A DNA stretch of 64,000 nucleotides from Candidatus Gastranaerophilales bacterium. Its GTDB lineage: Bacteria; Cyanobacteriota; Vampirovibrionia; Gastranaerophilales; Gastranaerophilaceae. The translations under genes and the position numbers were made by a program. The notes under the pieces are model-generated. The model saw only the letters and a list, made by a program, of their open reading frames with translations. It was not told where the DNA came from and made no database searches. The stretch is taken from contig CAJUJH010000001.1 in NCBI GenBank assembly GCA_910586855.1, positions 763,339 through 827,338 of the forward strand, written 5' to 3'. This document shows positions 41,365 to 49,932 of the stretch, one piece after another. Each line of letters opens with the position of its first letter. The stretch's first letter is position 1.

Positions 41365-42420
41365 TTAAACCTTTTCTTTTTCTATGCTTTCAACCTTAAA
41401 ATCAGGCGCGGTTTTTAATTTTTCATTGATTTCATCAAAGGTTAAAAATCCTTCCTGCGCACCAAATACTTCAACGACGGCTGCTGCATTAACCGAAGCA
41501 CACTCAAGTGCTTTTTGAACATTCATATTATATTTTTCCATAGCTGCAGTAAAGGTTGAGCTGAAGGCATCGCCCGCTCCAAGTGTTGACCTTACAACTG
41601 CAGGAAATTCGGGTGCCTTATAAAATTTAATTCCATCATAAGCATAAACCCCGGCCTTACCGTCAGTTATAACGACATTTACCTTATTTGTCCCTTTTAA
41701 TATCTTTAGCATTTCAATTACATCAGGGTGAATAAAGTTTTCAGAGTATTTTTCATTTTTTGTATCAGGGCGCACGCAAATTTTTGTCAGCATGCTTGCC
41801 TCTTCTTTATTTAAAACAAGTATATCAGCTGTTTCTATTATTTTTGAAAAATACTTTTCACCTTTTTTAATTGCTGTAGTTCCTGCATTTATTGAAAGCT
41901 TTATACCGTTTTCTTTTGCAAAAGCTGCAATTTTATCAAGCATTCGGTTGCTTTCCCCCGCTAGCGGAGCGACATATATCCATTTAGATTTTATATTTTC
42001 AAAATCTACATCTTTTTCTTTAATGCTTGAATTAACGCCTCTATGCGCTAAAACAGTTCTGTCTCCCTGAAAACTTACAAGGATTATGGAAAAACCGGTC
42101 AGTCCTTCTTTTGACTTTATTATGTTTGATGTGTCAATGTTTGATTCAACAAGTTTTTGGTAGATAACGGGTGAAATTTCATCCGCACCAAGTTTTACAA
42201 CGGTTGAAGTTTTAAGACCTAAATGTGCAAAATTCATTGCTGTGTTAATTCCGCCTCCGCCAAGGTTTCTTGAAAAATCATCAATCTCAACCTTGCTTCC
42301 GTATGGAAAGCTCATAAAATCGCTTCTTTTATCTTTAGAGCTGACAGAAACTATATTTGCACTGTCTGATTCAATGAAAACATCAAGTGTGGCCGAACCG
42401 ATAGTTACTACATCAAACAT
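41365..42420 (-). CDS. PfkB-family carbohydrate kinase
   Basis: 351-aa ribokinase-fold sugar or nucleoside kinase. The first signature region is DDFSRNLGGGGINTAMNFAHLG (split as NLGGGGINTAMN plus flanks), and the second, with the catalytic Asp, is TLGAGDAFSSTFTAAM. The lid and ADP-site regions are recognisable (VVITDGKAGVYAYDG). The substrate (fructose, ribose, adenosine or similar) cannot be assigned. Upstream partner of the S4 protein on the same transcript; divergent from recF by 80 bp. Confidence 0.9.
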   Translation of the reverse strand: MFDVVTIGSATLDVFIESDSANIVSVSSKDKRSDFMSFPYGSKVEIDDFSRNLGGGGINTAMNFAHLGLKTSTVVKLGADEISPVIYQKLVESNIDTSNIIKSKEGLTGFSIILVSFQGDRTVLAHRGVNSSIKEKDVDFENIKSKWIYVAPLAGESNRMLDKIAAFAKENGIKLSINAGTTAIKKGEKYFSKIIETADILVLNKEEASMLTKICVRPDTKNEKYSENFIHPDVIEMLKILKGTNKVNVVITDGKAGVYAYDGIKFYKAPEFPAVVRSTLGAGDAFSSTFTAAMEKYNMNVQKALECASVNAAAVVEVFGAQEGFLTFDEINEKLKTAPDFKVESIEKEKV

Positions 42421-42500
42421 TATTCCGTTCCTTTGTTTTTGTGTCTTTTATATTATAATACAAACAGCCTGTTGAATAATAGCTCTTTTGAAGGTATTTG

Positions 42501-43643
42501 ATGTTTTTAAAAAGGTTAAAACTTAATAGCTACAGAAATTATGAAACTTTGGATTTTGAATTTTCCAAAAATAAAACCCTTTTTGTAGGTAAAAACGCAC
42601 AAGGAAAAACAAATCTTCTTGAGGCTGTTTATTATCTTTCATGTCTAACTTCAAATAGAATTAAAAAGGATAAAGAATTAATTAAATTTGATTCTGAATT
42701 TTGCAATATCGGGGGCGAAGTTTTAAAAACAGGCACTGATATTGAGCTGGATATTATAATTAACCCTCCTAAAAATAAGATTTTAAAGGTGAATGGGATT
42801 AAGAAAAATAAATCAAGAGATTTTGTGAGAGTTTTATCTACTGTAAGTTTTTCAAATTCAGACCTGCTTTTGCTCCGCGGGGAGCCTTCAGATAGAAGAA
42901 AATGGCTTGATAATGCCATCTGCCAGGTGTATCCTGCTTATCTTGATAAAATAAATAAATATAATAAAATTCGCCTGCAAAAAGCAAATTTTCTGTCTGA
43001 ATTTCAAGGCAGATTTGCATTCTCTGCTGGAAATGGCGGTACAGGCACCTCAAATTACGATATGCTTGATGTTTATAATATGCAGCTTGCAAATTCTTCA
43101 GCTAATATTATGTATTTGAGAATGAAGTTTTTATCCGAATTAAAAAAGATTGCAAAAGAAAAGCACTTATCAATCTCTAAAGATGAAGAATTAAATATTG
43201 AATACGAAAACACTTTATCTGTGGGATTTTTGCCTGTTTCAGAGCTAAGCACTATTTGCTATGAAAAATTAAATGAAATTAAAGATGAAGAAATTAAAAA
43301 AGGGCAGTGTTTAGTTGGTCCGCACAGAGACGATATTTCATTCTTTATTAATGGTCTTGATTCTAAAAGATATGCTTCCCAAGGGCAGCAGCGCACAATT
43401 GTACTTGCATTGAAACTTTCTGAACTTGATATAATTCAGGAAAAAATTAACGAGATGCCTGTTTTGTTATTGGACGATGTTTTGGCTGAACTTGACAATC
43501 TTCGCCAAAATTATCTTCTGGATACTATAAAAGACGGCGTTCAAACAATTATAACAAGCGTTGACACCCTTGCTTTTGATGATGAATTTTTGAAAGATGT
43601 TGAAATTGTTCATATTGAAAATGGTAAAATTAAAACCCCTTAA
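42501..43643 (+). CDS. recF: DNA replication and repair protein RecF
   Basis: 380-aa SMC-like ATPase that, with RecO and RecR, loads RecA at gaps. Walker A is FVGKNAQGKTNLLE (about 30-43), the signature motif is near YASQGQQRTIVLALKL, and Walker B is PVLLLDDVLAELD. I start at the ATG 42501, where GAAGG lies 6 nt upstream, rather than the TTG three bases earlier. It is not next to dnaA/dnaN here, a departure from the common arrangement. recR lies 6 kb downstream. Confidence 0.94.
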   Translation: MFLKRLKLNSYRNYETLDFEFSKNKTLFVGKNAQGKTNLLEAVYYLSCLTSNRIKKDKELIKFDSEFCNIGGEVLKTGTDIELDIIINPPKNKILKVNGIKKNKSRDFVRVLSTVSFSNSDLLLLRGEPSDRRKWLDNAICQVYPAYLDKINKYNKIRLQKANFLSEFQGRFAFSAGNGGTGTSNYDMLDVYNMQLANSSANIMYLRMKFLSELKKIAKEKHLSISKDEELNIEYENTLSVGFLPVSELSTICYEKLNEIKDEEIKKGQCLVGPHRDDISFFINGLDSKRYASQGQQRTIVLALKLSELDIIQEKINEMPVLLLDDVLAELDNLRQNYLLDTIKDGVQTIITSVDTLAFDDEFLKDVEIVHIENGKIKTP

Positions 43644-43662
43644 TATAAAATAAAGGGGTTTT
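43632..43662 (+). terminator. Terminator overlapping the recF stop
   Basis: AAAACCCCTT (43632-43641) pairs with AAGGGGTTTT (43653-43662). It overlaps the last recF codons and also faces the convergent EF-hand gene, so it may work in both directions. Confidence 0.8.
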
Positions 43663-43683
43663 AAAACTTTTATTATGCTGTTT

Positions 43684-44612
43684 TTAACCAAGCTTAGCTT
43701 CTTTTTTTAAAATTTCACTCATTGTCTTATCATATTTTGCCTTGGCTGCCTCATCATCTGCAGTAAAATACGTTTGTCTAAATCTTGAATCAGAATCAAA
43801 TGCAAGGTCGCTCCAGGTTTGTATAGTTTTTCCAGACCCGCTCGTACCTGCTGCCTTAGGAATCTTTATCACCCAGGCTCCGCTTTCTAAATTTTTCTGC
43901 AATGTGCTGTCAGGATTGCTTCCATTGTCAGCTTTAAGCATAGCAGGGTCTATATATTTATTTGTTCTTGTGTCAAAAATTGCATATTTTCCACTGATAA
44001 CCTCAGTTTTGTCTTTATTTAATTTATAATCTGCATTTGCATTACCATTTAAAAGAGAATTAAGCGCAGAAATACTCAATGGTGAATACTCACTTGCACC
44101 CTCAAGTCTTATTTGAAGAAAAGTATTGTTTGTTGCTTTTTTGTATTCTTCAAGTGCTTTTTGCCTTTCTATTTCAAATGAGGTTATTGTTTTTTCGGGT
44201 GTAGATTCTTCGGCAGCACTTTCGTTATTTGCAGAATCACTTCCTGCAGGAGGTGATGTTTTTATTTCAATATCTTTACCATCCTTATTTGTTACCATAT
44301 TGATAAGATTTTTTGCCAGGGCAGCCAGTTGGTTTTCCTTGCCGGCAATTCCAACATTTTCACAAAATGCGACTATTTCTTCATCAGTGATATCTCCGTC
44401 TTTATTCACATCTAGTTCGCTTAAAATAACATTTATCTCTCTTGCATCCAGACCATCATTAAAGTTAAGATTCCAAGCGTCATTTTGATAATGTCCTTCA
44501 AGGGCGCTTATTGTTTTGTTTTCAAGTCCTTCTGTATTATATACGGAACTTTTTTTATTATTTGATTATCCTGTAGATTAACAAATCCTGAAAGATTAAT
44601 ACCATTGTTCAT
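43684..44612 (-). pseudogene. EF-hand-like protein gene, frameshifted at an A7 run (possibly phase-variable)
   Basis: The ATG at 44612 has AAGGAG 9 nt upstream and opens MNNGINLSGFVNLQDNQIIKK, then stops after about 34 codons. The -1 frame takes over exactly at the A7 run 44556-44550 and runs to 43684. It reads SSVYNTEGLENKTISALEG and then an EF-hand-like loop LDVNKDGDITDEE, a Ser/Glu/Ala-rich linker and a C-terminal region of no known family (TWSDLAFDSDSRFRQTYF). One extra A, or a -1 slip on A-AAA-AAA, restores about 309 residues. A poly-C15 tract sits in the promoter region. Start codons inside the second frame are poor (a GTG at 44409). Confidence 0.7.
44550..44556 (-). other. A7 slippery run at the frame change
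   Basis: On the minus strand the zero frame reads ATA-AAA-AAA-GTT here; re-reading one base gives AGT-TCC and the long downstream frame. Homopolymer A runs of this kind permit replication slippage, transcriptional slippage or programmed -1 frameshifting, and they are also a common sequencing-error site. Confidence 0.6.
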
Positions 44613-44648
44613 TAATTACCACTCCTTTTAACTTATATTTATATTATC

Positions 44649-44663
44649 GGGGGGGGGGGGGGG
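44649..44663 (-). repeat. Poly-C15 tract in a putative promoter (G15 on the plus strand)
   Basis: Fifteen identical bases in an otherwise very AT-rich region, 37 bp upstream of the ATG at 44612. On the coding strand it is preceded by AAAGTTA and followed at once by GATAATATAAATA, so it fills a plausible -35/-10 spacer. Changes in tract length would change promoter spacing, as in known phase-variable promoters. The length in any one assembly is unreliable. Confidence 0.75.
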
Positions 44664-44775
44664 TAACTTTAGGATAATTTTTAAAAATTCACAAAAATTT
44701 ACAAAATATTTAAATATGATTTATCCATACACTTATTAGTTTGTTTTTATTTAAAATCATAAAATAAACAATAAA

Positions 44776-44809
44776 AATCAGAGTCTGATTTAATTTTCAG
44801 ACTCTGATT
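44776..44809 (-). terminator. Terminator of the 807-aa gene
   Basis: AATCAGAGTCTGA (44776-44788) pairs perfectly with TCAGACTCTGATT (44797-44809); on the minus strand it is followed by TTT and an AT-rich tail. It separates the 807-aa gene from the poly-C promoter of the next gene. Confidence 0.88.
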
Positions 44810-44823
44810 AATATATTATTTAA

Positions 44824-47247
44824 CTATTTTTGGTCACCGTAGGTTTCGTATCCTTTTTTCTTCATTTCATCAATTACGGTGTCGTTGATGGCTTCATCAA
44901 GACCTTCGCCTTTATCGTTGAACCATCCACTGTACTCGCCTTCGTTGTTATAGTTATCTTCATCTGGCGTGTCTACACCTTCCAGTGAGCCTTCACCAAA
45001 TGTTGCACCACCAACCGCTTTTGCTAAATCTGCAGCATCATTAAGTTCTTGTTTAATGCGGTCATTAAATGCTTTTTCTTCATCTTTGTCAATCAATATG
45101 TCACCATTTCCGCCGTTTTTCTCTTTGAGCTCGGTTGCTTGTGTGTGAATTTTTTCGGCTAAATCATATACTGATTGCATTTTGTCATTTAATGGGTCAT
45201 TGTATGCTTTTTCAACATCGGCTTCAGATAATTGAGAGAACATATTTGTACCCATAACCGCATCGTTTTCAAGAGTTGCTGCTATGTAATCATCATCTTC
45301 CATTGCTTGTTCTGCAGTGAAGTTATTGCCGTTCATTGTTACATTAAACGTTGTTTGAACCTGAGTATTATTAATGTTGTATGAATCTTCATTATTTGTT
45401 GGTGTCAGGTCAATCTTTGTAATTCCTGCATCCCAGGCACTTATGAAGCTTTGTTGAACACTTACGGTTCCATCGCCGTTATCAATTTCTTTAAGCTGCA
45501 TCATCATAATTCCGCTTAAAGCTTCTTCGCCTTCGATAACGTTTTGACCTTCAGGAATGCCGTATTTTGTGCGGAATCCTGCCATACCTTCATCGTTATC
45601 TGAACCTAGAAGGTCTGTAATGCCGTCATATGTGCCATTACCATCATCTGCCATAAAGTATAATCTGCTATCACCGTTTTTAATAGATATCGGGTCTGAT
45701 CTGCCTGTGTCATTAACATCATTTTGAGTGGTTTTTGTTGATTGGATAACCTGAGAATCCTCCCATTGACCACCTTTTCCTGTGAAGCTCTTGATTTTTT
45801 CTGCAAGAGGAGTGTAGCTTGGGTCTGAATTAAATCTTACGCCGCCTTGACCTTGTTCAAAATCTTTTTGTTCACCCAATGAATAACCTATATCAAGACC
45901 GGGGAAGAATTGGTCGAGAGTATACATTGCTTCTTTGAATGAGAATCCGCCTGCTGCAAGTTCATCAACAAGTTTCATTGCATTTGCCATATCTTTTTCA
46001 TTGGCAGGAGCAGTGCTTACCTCAGGCATTCCTGCTGTATTGTTTGCAATAGACATCACTGCTGTAAATATTTCCGGACCTCTGCCTGTAATTGTTCTGC
46101 CGGCAGCAGTTCGTTCATCCGGTGTACCATGACCGTATGGTACGGTATAGTTTCCGTTACCATTATCTTTAATGCCTATTCCGCCAAATGCATCAGCCAA
46201 TATAGACATTATTTCACTGTTTGTTGCGCCGTTTTCCGCTAATTGCCATACAAGGCTGCCTTCCTGAATGGTTGTAGCATCTTTTTTGTCTCCAAATAAT
46301 GCAGTTTCTAATGCCTGCATCATAGTATTATCTTTGCCGTAAGCATATTGGTCGCCTGAACCATGGGTTGTATTACCTGCTAAATCTTTGATTTGTTGTG
46401 TTATATTTCCTATGTTGCCGTCATTTCTTGTAGCGGCTTTGCCATCATTTGTAACTTGGTTGTTATCGTTTCTGTCATTTAAATCAATACCATATTTATC
46501 AGCAAGCTCAGCAATTTTTGTTTCTTTTTCATATGTGAAAACAGGAACCTTTGAATCATTATTTGCGTTAGAATAATAATTGTTATTTTGAGCAGTCATA
46601 TTGCCCTTTTGCTGATTTAATACATTAATAATGGCTGAGGCATTCTTTAAGCCTTTCATTGCATTATCGCTATCTGAAATACATCTGTCGATATCTACCA
46701 TATATTTATTCAAAGTACTGTTTTCGTTACCCATATCTTGATATAATTTTGCAATATCAGCAAGACTTGAGTCTCCACTCATAAGACTGTCCAGGCTCGC
46801 ATTAAATGTTTCTTTAAATGTTGTATTAACGCCAGCTTGTCTGTTTCTTTTTGTTTTATCGACAGCATCCGTAATGGCTTGACTGATTGCACTTTGTAAT
46901 TGCTTTTCATATTTATTTTGTCTGCCGATGATATCCATACTGATATCACCAATCTTATCGCCGGTTTCACCAATTTCTTTATTTATTTTTGCAAGCTCTG
47001 TTTCATATTCTTTAAGCTTTGCTTCCCATTTTTCAATTTCATCATTAATATTTTTAATTTGTTTATCGATATCATCTATTGCTTTTTGACCGCCATTATT
47101 GTAGGTTTCTGTTCCCCAAAGAGTAAAATCGCCTTTGCTGATATCAGCTAAACCTGAAGCTAAACCATCTTTTTCTTTCATCCAATCTTGTACTTGTTTT
47201 AGCATGTCTGCTTGTACGTTTTGTGTTTTTGAAATGTCAGTTGCCAT
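44824..47247 (-). CDS. Large acidic orphan protein with N-terminal coiled coil (807 aa)
   Basis: Not recognised. I take the ATG at 47247 (MATDISKTQNVQADMLKQV); an upstream extension to 47337 would overlap the previous gene's terminator. Residues about 45-105 form a strong coiled coil (IDDIDKQIKNINDEIEKWEA, KLKEYETELAKINKEIGE). The rest is Asn/Asp/Gly-rich, with several Asp-x-Asp-Gly type calcium-loop look-alikes (MADDGNGTYDGITD, GGNGDILIDKDEEKAF). No signal peptide or membrane segment. Its composition and loop style match the frameshifted EF-hand-like gene just downstream, so the two may be a secreted pair using a non-Sec route (inference). Confidence 0.75.
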   Translation of the reverse strand: MATDISKTQNVQADMLKQVQDWMKEKDGLASGLADISKGDFTLWGTETYNNGGQKAIDDIDKQIKNINDEIEKWEAKLKEYETELAKINKEIGETGDKIGDISMDIIGRQNKYEKQLQSAISQAITDAVDKTKRNRQAGVNTTFKETFNASLDSLMSGDSSLADIAKLYQDMGNENSTLNKYMVDIDRCISDSDNAMKGLKNASAIINVLNQQKGNMTAQNNNYYSNANNDSKVPVFTYEKETKIAELADKYGIDLNDRNDNNQVTNDGKAATRNDGNIGNITQQIKDLAGNTTHGSGDQYAYGKDNTMMQALETALFGDKKDATTIQEGSLVWQLAENGATNSEIMSILADAFGGIGIKDNGNGNYTVPYGHGTPDERTAAGRTITGRGPEIFTAVMSIANNTAGMPEVSTAPANEKDMANAMKLVDELAAGGFSFKEAMYTLDQFFPGLDIGYSLGEQKDFEQGQGGVRFNSDPSYTPLAEKIKSFTGKGGQWEDSQVIQSTKTTQNDVNDTGRSDPISIKNGDSRLYFMADDGNGTYDGITDLLGSDNDEGMAGFRTKYGIPEGQNVIEGEEALSGIMMMQLKEIDNGDGTVSVQQSFISAWDAGITKIDLTPTNNEDSYNINNTQVQTTFNVTMNGNNFTAEQAMEDDDYIAATLENDAVMGTNMFSQLSEADVEKAYNDPLNDKMQSVYDLAEKIHTQATELKEKNGGNGDILIDKDEEKAFNDRIKQELNDAADLAKAVGGATFGEGSLEGVDTPDEDNYNNEGEYSGWFNDKGEGLDEAINDTVIDEMKKKGYETYGDQK

Positions 47248-47342
47248 CTTCTTTAAATCCTTTCGCACTTTATTAAATACTTTATTGTCTTTAATTTTGC
47301 TGTATATATCAAATATATACATAGTGTTTTTCGGCATTTCAA

Positions 47343-47372
47343 AATAAGAACTTGAGGAATTCGGTTCTTATT
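47343..47372 (-). terminator. Terminator of the GT-C-like gene
   Basis: AATAAGAAC (47343-47351) pairs with GTTCTTATT (47364-47372). It lies 19 bp after the stop of the membrane protein gene on the minus strand; only a short T-run follows. Confidence 0.65.
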
Positions 47373-47390
47373 GTTACAAAAATTAATAAA

Positions 47391-49523
47391 CTATTTTTCT
47401 TTAGTTGAAAATGAAAGATTGGCGGTGTTTTTCCAGATTATATATTGTAAATATTGGGTTTTATTATCAATATCTTTGTAGCTTGTTCTTATATTATACA
47501 CAGGGGTAAAGCTTGCATTTTCAAGCTTTTTATAAGGAATCCCGCACTGAATTAATACAACTTTATTGTTTTGTTCACTCTTTTCAAAGTAGCAGTTTTT
47601 CGGGTATTTTTTTTCTAAAAGCGCCTGTTTATCCTTGTTGTTAAATGCATTTATATCTTGATTAGGATATGGGGTGATTATATAATCATATTTTTTAACA
47701 ATATCTGCATTAAATCTGGAAAGTATTAATTCATCAGCTTTTATATGTTTTTTGGCAGCAATAAATATTGCAAGCTGTGTTAGGGCATAATTGTTGTGAA
47801 ATATTCCAACAGTTTTATATTCTTCAATATATGAAAACAATGTTCCATATATTTTGCAATCAGGTTTGTATCTTTTAAAAAAATCATAATTAAGACATCT
47901 AACATTATATGTAAATGTGTTAAAATTTCTTTCTTTTTTATACATATCTAAAAGGCTGTAAAATGGTCTGGCAGCCAAGTGCCCAGATGCAACAAGGAAA
48001 TAAAACATTGCAAATATTATAACCAAAGTTTTATAGAAATTGTTCTTTTTGAAATAGGTAAATATTAATACCGGTGTGCTTATTACTACAAAAGTTGTAA
48101 TAAATCTTATGCTATAAACCATATATCCTATTGCAAAACTTAATACAACAATGTTTATATAAAATAAAAGCCCTAATACAGGTATTATAATCTTATTTTC
48201 TTGTATATTTTTTCTGTATATTAATTTTGTGATTAATAATGCAATAGATAATAAAATTGCTGGTATGAGTGCTAAAATACCAGTTATCCCAAAGCCTATA
48301 AATTGTTCCGAGAGAGATGAGTTTAAAGATTCCATTCTCATAAGAACCCCTGTCTCCTGTGGTATATGCAAAATAGCAAATAGGGCACTTTGAACTTTAT
48401 ACATTAAAGGGGTTAAATATATTCCCCAAGTAAAACCTGAGAAATCTATAAGCTGGATATTATATGTTACAAAATTTGCTAAAAAACCTTTAAAACCGCC
48501 AAAAAATCCATGTCCGTTGATTGATATTTCAGAACCCAGCGGGTTTGAATAATCTATAAGGTTTAAAATATAGTTGTAGCTTGAAAATATTATAAAATTA
48601 ATTATTAAAAAGCAAATAAATTTTATAAACTTTTTTATTCCCGCTGTTTTCTTCTTGAATATCAGGTAAATAAAATATGCTGCTAAAAGCGGCAATCCTG
48701 CCATAAATGCCGTACTTTTTACGCCAAGCGCTATTGCAAAAGAAAGGCTTGAAAAATATCCTTTTATTATATTGTCTTGTTTTACATAATCAATAAAAAA
48801 TAGTACCGAATAAAAAAGTAAAACACCTGTCAATAAATCAGTCTGAGTGCTTGAAATTTGAGCAATTATACCGGCAAACGATGAAAATATGAAAATTGCC
48901 CATAATCGTTTTCTGTATGATATCTTAAATTTTTCTAAAAAGGTCCAAATGCCTGCTATTCCAAAAAAGTAACTTGAAAATTGTAAAAATCCAAAACCAA
49001 AATCTTTATTTGTAAGTGAAAAAATCCAAGTATAAATAAGTTCTGAATTAATCGGCATAACATGGTTTCTGATGTCTGCAGTATCAAAATGATGTATAAA
49101 ACCTTTTTGTGCCCAAATAAGAGCTCTGTATGTGTGATAACTTAAAGCATCCGGTTCATTTACAGGTAAAAAAGCACATAAAATAAAACTTATTACTATT
49201 AAAAAAATAAATCCGGCACCTAAAATTGCAAGCCCCTTATCAAGTTTGAAGCAATTTAAAATCCTCTCTGCTCTGTTTTTCAGTTCTGTTACATCCGGCT
49301 TTAATACGGGTTTTTTATTTTTTAACCACAATATTAATGAAATTATAAAAAATATTAAATTTAATAAAATAATTCCAATCGGGCTTATTGCTTTAAAAAG
49401 AGACAACAACTCAATATTTAAAATAATGAGTCCTAAAAATATTATAAAAAAATACAAAAAGCACCCGGCAAATGCCGACAAAAAATATGAAGTTAAAATA
49501 GTTAGCAGCAAGGATAATATCAT
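47391..49523 (-). CDS. Polytopic membrane protein, probable GT-C family glycosyltransferase (710 aa)
   Basis: About 13 hydrophobic segments span residues 1-510, followed by a soluble C-terminal domain of about 200 residues. The first extracytoplasmic loop contains NEPDALSYHTYRALIWAQKG with acidic residues, and a later loop has NPLGSEISINGHGFFGG, in keeping with lipid-linked-sugar-dependent glycosyltransferases of the PMT/ArnT type. No sequence motif pins down donor or acceptor. Single gene with its own terminator. Two further polar loops are unusually Lys-rich. An O-antigen polymerase-like protein is the alternative. Confidence 0.7.
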   Translation of the reverse strand: MILSLLLTILTSYFLSAFAGCFLYFFIIFLGLIILNIELLSLFKAISPIGIILLNLIFFIISLILWLKNKKPVLKPDVTELKNRAERILNCFKLDKGLAILGAGFIFLIVISFILCAFLPVNEPDALSYHTYRALIWAQKGFIHHFDTADIRNHVMPINSELIYTWIFSLTNKDFGFGFLQFSSYFFGIAGIWTFLEKFKISYRKRLWAIFIFSSFAGIIAQISSTQTDLLTGVLLFYSVLFFIDYVKQDNIIKGYFSSLSFAIALGVKSTAFMAGLPLLAAYFIYLIFKKKTAGIKKFIKFICFLIINFIIFSSYNYILNLIDYSNPLGSEISINGHGFFGGFKGFLANFVTYNIQLIDFSGFTWGIYLTPLMYKVQSALFAILHIPQETGVLMRMESLNSSLSEQFIGFGITGILALIPAILLSIALLITKLIYRKNIQENKIIIPVLGLLFYINIVVLSFAIGYMVYSIRFITTFVVISTPVLIFTYFKKNNFYKTLVIIFAMFYFLVASGHLAARPFYSLLDMYKKERNFNTFTYNVRCLNYDFFKRYKPDCKIYGTLFSYIEEYKTVGIFHNNYALTQLAIFIAAKKHIKADELILSRFNADIVKKYDYIITPYPNQDINAFNNKDKQALLEKKYPKNCYFEKSEQNNKVVLIQCGIPYKKLENASFTPVYNIRTSYKDIDNKTQYLQYIIWKNTANLSFSTKEK

Positions 49524-49612
49524 AAGGCAATTATAAGATTAAATATTAAGGTAATCAAGAACTATGCTATCGGGTAGTTTACATTTGTCCTTAAGATTTT
49601 TATTATAACTAT

Positions 49613-49678
49613 TGTGCATATTCCACTCTCACTCGTAAACTGTTTAACCGATTTCCTTTCTGGAGGTCGGTTTTTTTT
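49613..49678 (+). ncRNA. Candidate ~66-nt small RNA upstream of the peptide gene
   Basis: A consensus-like promoter TTTACA (49578-49583), 17-bp spacer, TATTAT (49601-49606) predicts a start near 49613. An intrinsic terminator AACCGA (49646-49651) / TCGGTT (49667-49672) plus six further T ends it at 49678. No ORF. The loop TTTCCTTTCTGGAGG includes TCCTTTC, complementary to GAAAGGA of the downstream peptide gene's ribosome-binding site, so it might be an antitoxin-like regulator (inference). The remaining sequence from 49524 shows nothing else. Confidence 0.55.
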
Positions 49679-49680
49679 GT

Positions 49681-49762
49681 TATAATTTCATTAAGGGTAA
49701 ACTTCTGCTTGCCTCCTCCGACACATGCTGGTTAAGAGATAAAATCGGAAAGGAGGTAATGA
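49681..49762 (+). promoter_or_regulatory. Extended -10 promoter and RBS-sequestering leader of the 25-aa peptide
   Basis: TGTTATAAT (49678-49686) is an extended -10 abutting the sRNA T-run; TSS is about 49693. In the leader CCTCCTCCGA (49712-49721) pairs with TCGGA-AA-GGAGG (49745-49756), hiding the Shine-Dalgarno GGAGG (49752-49756). A 7-codon ORF from the ATG at 49759 overlaps the main start. Confidence 0.6.
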
Positions 49763-49840
49763 ATGATTTTCAGTATTTCTGAAAAAGCGCTATTGCTTAT
49801 CTTGTTGATAATCATAGCGCTTACAAAAATCATTAAATAG
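49763..49840 (+). CDS. 25-residue hydrophobic peptide, type I toxin-like
   Basis: ATG at 49763 with a perfect GGAGG 6 nt upstream, stop at 49838-49840. The peptide starts MIFSISEKALLLILLIIIAL and ends TKIIK: a single short membrane helix with a positively charged C-terminus, the form typical of type I toxins (Fst, Ibs, TxpA-like) and of some membrane-tuning peptides. Its RBS is inside a stable leader hairpin and it has its own promoter and terminator. No sequence family recognised. It could instead be a leader or a small membrane regulator. Confidence 0.55.
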   Translation: MIFSISEKALLLILLIIIALTKIIK

Positions 49841-49850
49841 GGAGTTAAGA

Positions 49851-49884
49851 AAGGCTTGAAGAGATGCTGCTCTTTGAGCCTTTT
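49851..49884 (+). terminator. Terminator of the peptide transcript
   Basis: A 13-bp stem with two wobble pairs: AAGGCTTGAAGAG (49851-49863) / CTCTTTGAGCCTT (49870-49882), then T residues. It begins 10 bp after the peptide stop. Confidence 0.85.
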
Positions 49885-49932
49885 CCCTATATCTATATTA
49901 TAAACCTCATTAATGCTTTGTCAATCATATCA

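Noticed and set aside
43684..44409. Treating the EF-hand-like gene as a normal gene starting at GTG 44409
   Set aside because: The GTG falls inside the EF-hand loop without a ribosome-binding site, while the same frame continues upstream to the A7 run next to a properly initiated start at 44612.
47248..47337. 30-codon N-terminal extension of the 807-aa gene
   Set aside because: It begins within 10 bp of the preceding gene's terminator without a Shine-Dalgarno; the inner ATG fits better.
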